A stretch of 64,000 bases of DNA from Cyrtodaria siliqua (lineage: Eukaryota > Mollusca > Bivalvia > Adapedonta > Hiatellidae). Shown here in pieces: positions 45,985 through 57,999 of the stretch (position 1 is its first letter; each line of letters opens with the position of its first letter). The stretch spans positions 124,001-188,000 of the forward strand of contig JAWPHD010004387.1 in NCBI GenBank assembly GCA_037043455.1. Reading direction: 5' to 3'. The position numbers and the translations under genes are program-made. The notes under the pieces were generated by a model that was not told the DNA's origin, did not search any database, and was given only the letters and a program-made list of their open reading frames with translations.

Positions 45985-48900
45985 CGAAGTTTACTTTGTG
46001 GATTTTTTTAACTTTTTATGGTAATCGCCGTCATTACCGAAAAAGTGATAACTAGTGGACAACTTCGATGCCGGACTGCGCCCGGCGAGAATTGTCCAAA
46101 AACAACGAAAGAAAATGATAATAAGAAGTATCATTCAAAAATGTATCCGTCCTGTCCCGTCCACCCAATGAAAATATATGAGAAAAAATAAATATATATA
46201 ATGGATGCCACAAGCTTATGGTTTATGGCAATTGTCCATCTGTTTCACCGATAAAATGTATGTCTCTAAAAGTATCTTAAAGGTATTTCACAGTTTTCCA
46301 TAGTTCTACATATATGCCACATTAATCTACGTCACACTGTCCAAGAAAAGGCAAAAACAGTTTAAAAGCACATGAATAATATGTTGATGAGCCGTTTACA
46401 TCAATCTTATTGATTTATGTCAATGATGTTTCCATCTTAGACACTCTCAGGGCGTTAACAAGTAATGTGGACTAAGACACGGTTTGACCTTTGCCTCTTA
46501 TCACCGGACTTAGCGGTATTCAACTTTAAAACCAATGTGGTTGGATTCAAAGATCCCAAAGTATCAGTAAGTAATACCATTGCCGATTCGCAGGGCGGGG
46601 AAACTAAACGAACGCTAGTGTGAATGTCAATAAATACAGTAAAAACCATCCTCCGAAAACAACGAAAACACACAAGAGTAGAAAGTAGCAGACTCGATTT
46701 TACTGAGTTAGTTCATGAGCGATTATATAAGATGCAACACCTCTTACGCCCCTAGAACCAACTTATGTGGCTTAAGCTGTATTCTTCTTTAAAACTACAA
46801 TAATACCATTTACTTTAAAAGCAGGCAGACATTTTTCGGCCGCCTTTTTGTACTAAACGAACACTAGTTTAGATGTAAATACATACAGTAAAGGGACTCT
46901 TTAGTATGTTTAGCAATCAACGAAGTGTGTTTCCTAAACAACATGTCATTTTGGTTATATTCCAAAATCAAAACATATTAGGATTGAATCGAGAGATGAG
47001 TAAAGGGAGAATACTTTGTAGGACACACTTAAACATTTAATTGCAAGCGCGATTAGGATTAATACTTTTTAAATGCCCCTCGTAGAAGGGGTAAATATAC
47101 GTTGTAAACAGATTCATAATTATCTTGATAACATTTTACTTGATCTATACAGATTGAACTATTGGGGCAAAGTTTCAGCTTGCAAGATTAAACATACTTC
47201 GATAAACAAATTTAAGATATGTTTAGACATTTGGTCATGTTACGTAATCTGGTTACACTGGTCGCATATCTCGCCTGGTCCCATCTTGACCCTAGGTTTG
47301 AGCAAAGCAGTTTGCACTACTTGAATTTGACTTCAACCCATTTAGTTATGATCAGCATGCGAAAATACTGTATACGACACATACTTCTGGATCGCTCTAC
47401 AAATTACTACAGCGTTATTACTTACTTGTACTGGTGATCGAGCCCATTGATTACATTGCACCAATAATATATTTGAATCTATGGTAGAGTATGACAAAAA
47501 AATAAAAGCTCTAAATGTTATTTAAATATATGCAATCCGTTTTAAGGTCAAAATGATACTGAGATAAATGAATCGAGACGCTTGATTGAAATGCTTGATA
47601 AACACTTCCAGATTGCCATGTATCCCTTTAAAGTATAATACCGCTCACGGCGTTTAAATGGGGTACATGTACAAGCTTTTGGGATAACTTTGTTTAAAAA
47701 AGTGCAAACATATAGAAGGAGCATTAACAGTTTCCTATAATAAAGTATAATAATTAAGAATTAAAAATTACAAGAAGTCTTATCAGGCCTTATTGTTTAA
47801 CCTACATTTTCAAACAATCAGTTGCCTCCGATTTTCGAAAACTGCCACCAGTTATTCATGAATATTTTATTATCCTCGCTCTTCACGATTAAGAGAATGA
47901 CCTATATAGAGACTGTCGATACACCTATGGTAAACACTAAATCGGATAGAGACTATAAAGTGATAACGGCCTGGGTCCGTTACAGGCCAGGGTCCGTTAC
48001 ATGGGCAACCAGGCTCCATGTTAAGTAGTTATGAGCAGCCAGGGTCCGTTGCGTATATCCACCGTGTATTTAAACAATTCTAATATCATTTCAACCATGT
48101 TGTACTTCCTCTAACGTGTTGTAATAATGTTGCATCTTATAGCACCTCTTATATTCTGCGACTTTGCTCTTTTGTTTGTGTTCATTATTGTCGAAGGATC
48201 CCAAGTTCTGCATTTATTTCAGCAGAGATATAATCTGTTATAACACACACGTGTTTTCAATTTTACATATTTGACTTTAGCATAGGATATTTCTTTTAAC
48301 AACAAAAGGTGTACTCGAAGGAAGGTTATTTGATAAAAACTGCAATTCTGTTTTTCCGAGTGTTCAGTACTAAACATACCGTTTTACTTTGTCAGGCAAA
48401 ACAGTTAAGACATAAGCATACATGTTACGTTCATCAATTGTAATTATAATTGTTAAATAGTAATCCATTTCTACATGAAATGGTCTGTATAAACCAAAAT
48501 ACTATTATAGACGATATTCAAAAAGTTTTATTTTAGTACATATATGGTATAACTTGTTTCGTCTCTAAATTGTGCAATTATTTAAATGACTAAAACACAT
48601 TATTCAATAATGTCTGTAATATATGAATCTGCGTAACCTTTTGAAAGCAAAATATATTTAAAACATATCATTACTTCGTTTGCCTAAACTATTGTTTATT
48701 TTTTTACTTCAGGATTGGACGCCATGTTTTATTAACTGAAAATTAGACTTATGTTTATTGTTGACTTACCTTCAAGTCCCAAATTTAACCATAAATGATG
48801 CTTGGGAAGAAACAAATTGCATCTTTAATAAGCCGTTCATATCCAGCTTTTCGGTGAATTATTGTATCCATAGTTTAATTATTTTGTCCAAAGATTAAAT

Positions 48901-49135
48901 ATAACACTACATACGGATTGTGAGTGTACATATATAGGATGAAGAGTATCATATTTATGTCTACGTCACATGGTGTCAATGACACACAATGTCACTGATA
49001 ATTTTGTTTCAATATCAGACGCTTTTTGACTTAGGACAAGTTATCATTTAGAACGCACGTTAAACAGATAACATAAATTGACAGGGAATTGATTATTCAT
49101 TGTGTAAACCCATTTGGTAATCACTCACTTAAAAT
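45985..49135. other. AT-rich stretch; one dispersed motif
   Basis: No gene supported. 46684-46775 is a copy of the GCAGACTCG...TTGAG/ATGAG family, ending GATGCAACACCTCTTACGCC; that last phrase occurs on the minus strand at about 2584-2611. Near 47970-48045 the phrase CCAGGGTCCGTTAC recurs about three times. Confidence 0.45.
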
Positions 49136-49215
49136 TATCTCTCTCCCGGCTCATAGTGGTAGAGCCATTGCCTCGCAAACTGGAAGTCGCGGGTTCAATC
49201 CCCGGTCGGGTCATA
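49136..49215 (+). mobile_element. tRNA-like SINE head
   Basis: A GCTC...GAGC D-stem-like hairpin (GCTCATAGTGGTAGAGC), then B box GGTTCAATCC at 49192-49201. The acceptor and T stems contain mismatches, so it is a tRNA-derived repeat and not a working tRNA gene. Confidence 0.55.
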
Positions 49216-50196
49216 CACCCTTGTTTGACGTTCAGCATATACAGGTCAGTTCTAGTACTGGTCGGCTCGTGTCAGACTAATGTATATATGTGTTTTATCA
49301 CACTATGTGTCTACGATATGGTACTCCAATTTTGCAGCAGTTTAAAGTTGAACATTGAGCTCAATGCTTCCAGTAAATATTGTAGTGATATGACGGGCAT
49401 GTTTTGTTAAAATCAACGTTAAACCCCACATATACATACCAACGCCACATCCAGATTGCTCTATAGTTATACCATCCATCCGTTCCTCTGTGCAAGTATC
49501 TGTTCGTGTGTGCCAGCATCCGTTCGTGTGTTTCAGATCCGTTCGTATGTGCATATATTAGGTCAAAGAGAACAGCACCAAACATAATACCAAAAGGTCA
49601 AGGTCACAGTTTGGCATTAGAAATCAAACGCTTCATATGTAAAGTCAATGTGAACCACACCATACCTATATCAAAATGTTGAGATCACAATCTGGCTTTA
49701 AAAAATTATATCCTAAAACTTAAAACAAAACACGAACCGTATTCTCTATATATTTTTAATGTTGCATATGTCTTCAAAAACAGATGTATACCAATAGCAT
49801 TGTATGGGGTAAAAGGTAAATAGAAGTTAACTCAGACACTTTCCCTATATCTTTAAATCATTCTAGGTTTAAAAGACAGTTTGTGTTGGTACTGTGTTGT
49901 GCTTAATATCAAATGACATTATTTATTAATGTTGATACATGATATTACAACATTTAAATTAGCTATCCCGACAACAATAGCCAAATATGACAACATTTTG
50001 TCATACTGCATAGATAATTCTCGGGATTTCATAGTCCATGCCTACGTCTCGCGACGTGAAGGTTTGACGATTTACCCATGGGTGCCTCATGCCTTAAATA
50101 CCCATAAACGAAATGGAGGAGATATCGCTGTCGATTCGGTGTTGAAACCGACAATTGTTCCTTTCGTACCGCTTTTCTGCGCTTTCCATTGTGGGT
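49216..50196. other. AT-rich stretch with no gene seen
   Basis: A diverged AAAAGGTCAAGGTCACAG phrase lies near 49591, and TCCGTTCGTGTGT-like short repeats near 49480-49545. Nothing coding. Confidence 0.45.
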
Positions 50197-53084
50197 AAAA
50201 GTCTGACATAATAGTAAGTAGTGTTGTTTGCCATTGTGGGTAAAAGTCTGACATAATAGTAAGTAGTGTTGTTTGCCATTGTGGGTAAAATCTGACATAA
50301 TAGTAAGTAGTGTTGTTTGCCATTGTGGGTAAAAGTCTGACATAATAGTAAGTAGTGTTGTTAGCCATTGTGGGTAAAAGTCTGACATAATAGTAAGTAG
50401 TGTTGTTTGCCATTGTGGGTAAAAGTATGACATAAAGGTAAGTAGTGTTGTTTGCCATTGTGGGTAAAATCTGACATAATAGTAAGTAGTGTTGTCTGCC
50501 ATTGTGGGTAAAAGTCTGACATAATAGTAAGTAGTGTTGTTTGCCATTGTGGGTAAAAGTCTGACATAATAGTAAGTAGTGTTGTTTGCCATTGTGGGTA
50601 AAAGTCTGACATAATAATAAGTAGTGCTGTTTGCCATTGTGGGTAAAAGTCTGACATAATAGTAAGTAGTGCTGTTTGCCAATGTGGGTAAAAGTCAGAC
50701 ATAATAGTAAGTAGTGTTGTTTGCCATTGTGGGTAAAAGTCTGACATAATAGTAGGTAGTATTGTTTGCCATTGTGGGTAAAAGTCTGACATAATAGTAA
50801 GTAGTGTTGTTTGCCATTGTGGGTAAAAGTCTGACATAATAGTAAGTAGAGTTGTTTGCCATTGTGGGTAAAAGTCTGACATAATAGTAAGTAGTGTTGT
50901 TTGCCATTGTGGGTAAAAGTCTGACATAATAGTAAGTAGTGTTGTTTTCCATTGTGGGTAAAAGTCTGACATAATAGTAGGTAGTGTTGTTTGCCATTGT
51001 GGGTAAAAGTCTGACATAATAGTAAGTAGTGTTGTTAGCCATTGTGGGTAAAAGTCAGACATAAAAGTAAGTAGTGTTGTTTGCCATTGTGGGTAAAAGT
51101 CTGACATAATAGTAAGTAGTGTTGTTTGCCATTGTGGGTAAAAGTCTGACATAATAGTAAGTAGTGTTGTTTGCCATTGTGGGTAAAAGTCTGACATAAT
51201 AGTAAGTAGTGTTGTTTGCCATTGTGGGTAAAAGTCTGACATAATAGTAGGTAGTGTTGTTTGCCATTGTGGGTAAAAGTCTGACATAATAGTAAGTAGT
51301 GTTGTTTGCCATTGTGGGTAAAAGTCTGACATAATAGTAAGTAGTGTTGTTAGCCATTGTGGGTAAAAGTCAGACATAATAGTAAGTAGTGTTGTTTGCC
51401 ATTGTGGGTAAAAGTCTGACATAATACTAAGTAGTGTTGTTTGCCATTGTGGGTAAAAGTCTGACATAATAATAAGTAGTGTTGTTAGCCATTGTGGGTA
51501 AAAGTCAGACATAATAGTAAGTAGTGTTGTTTGCCATTGTGGGTAAAAGTCTGACATAATAATAAGTAGTGTTGTTAGCCATTGTGGGTAAAAGTCAGAC
51601 ATAATAGTAAGTAGTGTTGTTTGCCATTGTGGGTAAAAGTCTGAAATAATAGTAAGTAGTGTTGTTTGCCCTTGTGGGTAAAAGTCTGACATAATAGTAA
51701 GTAGTGTTGTTTGCCATTGTGGGTAAACGTCTGACATAATAGTAAGTAGTGTTGTTAGCCATTGTGGGTAAAAGTCTGACATAATAGTAAGTAGTGTTGT
51801 TTGCCATTGTGGGTAAACGTCTGACATAATAGTAAGTAGTGTTGTTTGCCATTGTGGGTAAAAGTCTGAAATAATAGTAAGTACTGTTGTTTGCCATTGT
51901 GGGTAAAAGTCAGACATAATAGTAAGTAGTGTTGTTTGCCATTGTGGGTAAAAGTCTGACATAATAGTAAGTAGTGTTGTTAGCCATTGTGGGTAAAAGT
52001 CAGACATAATAATAAGTAGTGTTGTTTGCCATTGTGGGTAAACGTCTGCCATAATAGTAAGTAGTGTTGTTTGCCATTGTGGGTAAAAGTCTGATATAAT
52101 AGTAAGTAGTGTTGTTTGCCATTGTGGGTAAAAGTCTGAAATAATAGTAAGTAGTGTTGTTAGCCATTGTGGGTAAAAGTCTGACATAATAATAAGTAGT
52201 GTTGTTTGCCATTGTGGGTAAACGTCTGCCATAATAGTGAGTAGTGTTGTTTGCCATTGTGGGTAAAAGTCTGACATAATAGTAAGTAGTGTTGTTAGCC
52301 ATTGTGGGTAAAAGTCTGACATAATAGTAAGTAGAGTTGTTTGCCATTGTGATAATAGTAAGTTGTGTTGTTAGCCATTGTGGGTAAAAGTCTGATATAA
52401 TAGTAAGTAGTGTTGTTTGCCATTGTGGGTAAAAGTCTGACATAATAGTAAGTAGTGTTGCTAGCCATTGTGGGTAAAGGTCAGACATAATAGTAAGTTG
52501 TGTTGTTTGCAATTGTGGGTAAAAGTCAGACATAATAGTAAGTAGAGTTGTTTGCCATTGTGATAATAGTAAGTTGTGTTGTTAGCCATTGTGGGTAAAA
52601 GTCTGATATAATAGTAAGTAGTGTTGTTTGCCATTGTGGGTAAAAGTCTGACATAATAGTAAGTAGTGTTGCTAGCCATTGTGGGTAAAGGTCAGACATA
52701 ATAGTAAGTTGTGTTGTTTGCAATTGTGGGTAAAAGTCAGACATAATAGTAAGTAGTGTTGTTAGCCATTGTGGGTAAAAGTCTGACATAATAGTAAGTA
52801 GTGTTGTTTGCCATTGTGGGTAAAAGTCTGACATAATAGTAAGTAGTGTTGTTTGCCATTGTGGGTAAAAGTCAGACATAATAGTAAGTAGTGTTGTTTG
52901 CCATTGTGGGTAAAAGTCTGACATAATAGAAAGTAGTGTTGTTAGCCATTGTGGGTAAAAGTCTGACATAAAAGTAAGTAGTGTTGTTTGCCATTGTGGG
53001 TAAACGTCTGACATAATAGTAAGTAGTGTTGTTTGCCATTGTGGGTAAAAGTCAGACATAATAGTAAGTAGTGTTGTTTGTCAT
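50197..53084. repeat. Satellite array, 45-bp unit, ~64 copies
   Basis: The unit (TTGTTTGCCATTGTGGGTAA followed by AAGTCTGACATAATAGTAAGTAGTG) repeats head to tail with little divergence. Recurrent variants are TTAGCC for TTTGCC, GTCAGAC for GTCTGAC, and ATAAGT or GTAGGT for GTAAGT. Because 45 is divisible by three and two minus-strand frames lack stops, long repetitive open frames appear, up to 653 codons of MSDFYPQWQTTLLTI. A 211-bp segment near 52331-52541 is duplicated at 52542-52752. The sequence just before the array (about 50180-50196) is already a partial unit. Confidence 0.97.
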
Positions 53085-53929
53085 TTTAAAGACAATAAAA
53101 CACCAACATTGTGATAAACGACGTTTGTTATTAAAAAATCCGCCAAAATTGATGACGTTTAGAGCGTTGACGTCATGAACGTAAACATTAGCGACGTCAC
53201 GTGTTAGTAATGAAATTCACGTAACGGGGAAATTGACTAAATAAAAAAGAAAACGTGTTTAAAGTCGTTTGTTTTTACTATAAGCTGATAAGTAATAACA
53301 ACGTTGAACTATGACACATTCGTTATTTGGATTCTTGACAGGGAACATGGGTTCACATTCAATGCCTAGCACGTACATTCTCCCTTGCCTGGTGAATATA
53401 TTAGCCAGCGGTATATAGATATATAACTGACATATTTTGAGAACCTAAACTCAAAAGACACAATATAAACGGATTGAAACAACCAGTCGAAACCCCAACA
53501 ATGGAGCGTCGAATTAAGAATTACCAACTCTTAATTCATAATTTAATTTACGCATATACAATCAACGGTCTTTGAAGAGCCTATACTTTTAAACCTATAC
53601 TTTAATCGGCACATGTACAATTTTATATGATCTGAACACTTGGATAAAGTTTTAATAGACCCGTTGTGTAGTGTAACCGTGTCGTTACTTGGTGTGTTAG
53701 TTTCGTTAATAGTTAAATTACTTTTGTTATAATTTGGAGTCATAATATAGTAATATCCTTATATTGCCTGATTTGGACAAAGAAAACCATTAACATTGAA
53801 TGAGCGATTTTTGACACAACGGAAGAATACGATAAGAATAAAAAGCCACAAAGCAAGTACTCATTGACTCGGCCAGAGCAGCAAGAGAATAAATTATTAA
53901 TAGCACGACAATGCAAGATTGTTTCAGGA
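53085..53929. other. Unique flank of the satellite; CRE-like sites
   Basis: Contains TGACGTCA at 53168-53175 and GACGTCACGTG (CRE half plus E-box) at 53193-53203, with TGATGACG nearby. No gene recognised. Confidence 0.4.
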
Positions 53930-54330
53930 ATTAGGTAGACGTAATCATAAGGTCCACAATCTGTTCCGTCATCGCACAATCAAAGAGGAAAACAAAGTTG
54001 CGAAATGTATATAGATCAACCACTAAGCATGCAGCGCATTGCATAATGATAGGGTTAACCCCATCAATATAACGTAATACACGTGTTAACTAGTTTAATA
54101 ACGATTGTATGAAAGTGACCATGACCAAGGATATTATGAAGCCTGTAAATCACGTCATCATGAAAGTCAGATTGTGAATGACCTTACAGTTACTGTGTTT
54201 GTTTTAAAGCAACGTTACGTTCAACCAACAAGGTAATGTGTCAAAACCGAATGCAGCTGCATAGTTTCTTCTTCTGAAATTACAAGATGGGCATATAATG
54301 TAAGGTGTTTTTGTATAGATTATGTTCAAT
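53930..54330 (-). mobile_element. Reverse-transcriptase fragment, copy F
   Basis: Nucleotide similarity to copy A: GTCCACAATCTGTTCCGTCATCGCACAA, equivalent to positions 50-75 of copy A, then AAGCATGCAGCGCATTGCA and GTGACCATGACCAAGGAT. No frame is intact. Confidence 0.6.
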
Positions 54331-55989
54331 CACTCGAAATAATGTGTATTAAAAACCTACAAATCCATGTCAGATGAGAGCGAAATATTATCAGTGGGTT
54401 TATATTGTGTGTCCTGCCCACCAGTTATTGATCTGGAACAACATAAACCCGCTGGAAATATTGTATTTCTTTAGGTCAGATGCCATTATTAATTTGGGGC
54501 TTCTGATTGGGTGAAAAAAGTATAGGTCTATTAGGGCATATAATGAGATTGTAAGGTAGATTCTGATTGGATTAAATTACCCAAATCGTAACAAATCCCA
54601 ATAAAACATCAAAATATTATATCATCAAAATATTATATTTCCATCATAAAACAGGTTCATTCAGGATAATTTGATTGAAATTTGCATTTTTATTGATAAA
54701 ATTGTACTTAAGGTATATTTACAAAAAGTACAATTTATTTACTGCCATTCTGGTGGTGCTTACCTTAGGTGAAGTATTAGAGGCTGACAGCATTACATTA
54801 TCCCCAATTTGCTGGTCATTTTTGAGTGTATCTAAGACAATTCTTTAAGAAAAGTTAATTTCTTCAGTAAGTCTTATTTAGAAATAGGGGTTGAAAGCCA
54901 AAAGGCTATAATGCAGGCAATGTATCGTGTAGAAATATTACCTGGAATGTATTGTACCGCGTTTCACTAGTATATGCGAGGCAGACGAGATCATCCCGAA
55001 ATGGTGAAGTAATATACATATATTTATTAGTGTTTATGGTTATAATTTTTTTTTTGTACGTGATTTTAGAACACGTGTGTAAAGATAATATAGCTTTAGG
55101 TATATTATCTGGTTCTGACTAGTTTTACCCGGTGAAATAGTCGTGTGTCTCAACTTTGCACGTGCAAAGTGAGTACACAGTGTACATATACTGAATTGAA
55201 CTGCGTTCAATCATTCGAGATATGACAGGCAAAGTAGCGTGTTGCAGTTTACAACGTTTCCCCCCACCAACCCACCCACCCTTAATGATGATAATATGTA
55301 TTAAGAGTGTATAATTAGATGCCCCCCACCCTTAATGATGATAATATGTATTAAGAGTGTATAATTAGATGCTGATATGTATTTTTGTATTTTGCAGTTT
55401 GTTTCACTTTGAGAATGGTGTACTCAATGCGAGCGCGTACGTAATCTACAGTGATGTGTTCCGGACAATGAAGAGTTTTGAAGTTTCTCAAAACTCTCTT
55501 TTTTACCTTAATCTGTTATAGTGACTGGGAAAAGCCACACATCAATAAGTGGTTGTGTTTTTCTTTTGGAACCATCGCTGGATTAAAACCGTTTATGTTT
55601 ATTGATAGAAACCGTTCAAATGCTTTCATGAATTAAGAGTTTTCACTCTTGTTATGAATTTATTGCATATATATTGTCGATTGATTTGTGATGATTTGAA
55701 GAAACGAAATCGAATTATACGCTATGTCTGTGCATATCGCTACCTATACTGTGTTTATTTGTTATTTATGTCATAAATAATAGGTATATAAATTATTGCA
55801 ATAATGATTAATAAATCATTTATGTTTGGCTGAATGAAATTTGTCAGTAAATACTTTATTGGAAATATGAGCATATACTACCCACGAAATAGAGTTGTAT
55901 CCTATGACTGGAAGCCTAGACATATGAAAATATAAATACTACCCTAGATATAGGAGTGTTCCATTTATTAGAAACGTGTACCGAAGAAA
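54331..55989. other. AT-rich stretch; one 50-bp duplication
   Basis: The segment at about 55277-55322 (CCACCCTTAATGATGATAAT onward) is repeated at 55327-55372. No gene seen. Confidence 0.55.
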
Positions 55990-56115
55990 GAAAAAGAAAA
56001 ATTGAATTGAATTGAATTGGGTTTTAAGGCGCACCAACACATGAAATGTTATATGGTGCCTAACAGGAATGAACATGCCAGGCTCATCCTCCATTTACAT
56101 CGAGATAAATATATA
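55990..56115. repeat. Dispersed repeat, GGCGCACCAACA family, copy 1
   Basis: GGGTTTTAAGGCGCACCAACA through CCAGGCTCATCCTCCATTTACATC matches 61265-61375 (CGTTTTACGGCGCACCAACA ... CCAGGCTCAATCTCCATTTACATC). The start is preceded by (AATTG)n, like a retroposon tail. A related phrase occurs in the insertion at 13738-14185. Confidence 0.7.
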
Positions 56116-56599
56116 TCAGGAGAAATATATAGGATCATACATATTTGTCAATAGTAACGTTTAAACAAGGAGGCTCGTAAGTAATAACACATTCTGTAAT
56201 ATTTTGTTTTTCGTTTCGACAAGGGACCCATGGTATTATGATAATTACAACCTCTAATTACCACCATATATTAATATTAATATTATTATTTTTCATTTAT
56301 TTTTTATTTATGACTTAAATACAACTTTGTCGTATGTTTGTATGTGATTTGTAAATATTCTGTATTTTGAATAGTTAAAGTATTCATTTTTTTTAAAATA
56401 ACATGTGTTGTAAGTATGCCAGTTATATGTTGATTTTTATATATTTTAACTGTTATGTTTGTGTCCTATGCTTGATCTACTACTACTACTGTAAACTAAC
56501 CTCATTTGCTCCCCTGTGGTATGAGCACCTGTCATGCAAGAGTTTTCTGTATCGGTTCTCAGTAATCGAGAAGTCGTCACTGCTAAGATCAGAACAATG

Positions 56600-56940
56600 T
56601 GAGATTGGTACGTTAGCCGGGTGGCTCGTGTATTAGAGGAACCGCCACTGCTAAGAGGGTATACTAAGCCGTCTGTTGGATGTATACGTTAGCCCGGTGG
56701 TTATGGCCGGGTGTTGTGTGTATCGGACGTCGTCACAAATAAAATGGGTACTCTACACCGTCTGCTGGATGGATACGCTAGGCGGGTGGTTAGGGCCAGA
56801 CGGTTGGAGTATCGGATGTTGTCACTGCTAAAATGGGTACTCTACACTCGCTGATGGATGGGTACGTTAGCCAGGTGGTTACGGCCTCGGAGTTCGTGTT
56901 TTGGAAGTCGTCACTAATAAATTGAGTGCTCTAGTAACTG
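56600..56940. repeat. Tandem repeat, ~89-bp unit, 4 copies
   Basis: GTTAGCCGGGTGG and variants occur near 56610, 56689, 56778 and 56867, each followed by a TCGTCAC...AAATGGGTACTCTACAC block. Confidence 0.8.
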
Positions 56941-56984
56941 CGCCTTATGATGGATTTATATATGAGTCTTGGGAGTGATCTAAA

Positions 56985-57830
56985 ATGATCTATTGGAATC
57001 ACTCTTCGTCCGTCGTCCGTCCGTCCGTCGTCGTTAACTTTTGCTTCAATGACTTCTCCTCAGAAACCGCTTGACTAATTTTGATCAATCTTCACATGGA
57101 TGATCCTTAGATAAATGCATTTAGATTTGTTAAAAGTAGATCAGCGCGAAATCAAAGATGGCCGCCATTACCATATATATAGTCGAAACATTAAACAAAC
57201 TACTCTTCAAGAACCGCTGGACAGATTTCGACCATTTTTCTTTTAAAATGATTGCCAATGCCTAGATTATCAAGTTTGTTCAAATTAAATCCCCGCCTTT
57301 AAAAATGGCTATGCCCCGGGGTCCAAAGTTTGTATATTGAGATTTTGCATGTTTTTCATAGACTTATATAGGAATTCTTTTTAAAAGGTCTTCCTCTCTG
57401 AAACCACAAGGCACAGAGCTCTCATGTATTACATGTAGCATTAACTTATGGTCCTCTACTAAATTTGTTCAAATGGTGACACTGGGGTCAAATTTGGCCC
57501 GCTACGGGGGTCATACTTTTACATAGACTTATATAGGGTTTTATTAAAAAAAAAATTATTCTGAATCTACAAGAGCCAGAGCTTTCTTTTGCATTTACTA
57601 TAAGCGTATGGTACTTTACCAAGTTTGTTCAAATGGTGACCCTGGGATACATTTGGCCCCGCCTCAGGGGTCACAAGCTTTACATAAACTTGTATAGGGA
57701 AAAACTTAGAAAATCATTTCTTTGAAACTGCAAGAGCCAGAGGCTTATTATTTTGCATTTGCTATAAGCTTATGGTCCTCTACCAAGTTTGTTCCTTAGG
57801 TGAATGTTTTTTTAATTTGTTAAAATTAGG
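56985..57830. repeat. Mollusc-type repeat block, ~160-180-bp unit
   Basis: Begins with a (CCGT)n-rich stretch near 57010, then repeats the series ACTTATATAGG, CAAGAGCCAGAG, CTTATGGTCCTCTACCAAGT and TTGTTCAAATGGTGAC about three times. The same series continues at 59335-59750. Confidence 0.8.
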
Positions 57831-57999
57831 CAAACACGACATCCAAGATGGCCGCCATAGAAACATCTTAAAATCTTGTAACCTGGGAATCTAAGGCCGT
57901 GGGTTCAAATCCCATTGGAGTTTTTTTTTTGTATTCTTCATTTTTGTCTCACCCAGGAAAGTGGGTAGCGAGACATAGCAGTCACTTTTCCGGCGGCGG

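Noticed and set aside
50361..52322. 653-codon minus-strand open frame (and several overlapping ones) of a 15-residue repeat
   Set aside because: Explained by a 45-bp tandem satellite whose length is divisible by three; parallel frames are open too, with no unique sequence at either end.
57880..57920. tRNA-like B box (GTGGGTTCAAATCCCA)
   Set aside because: No A box or stem partner upstream; at most a remnant of a SINE.
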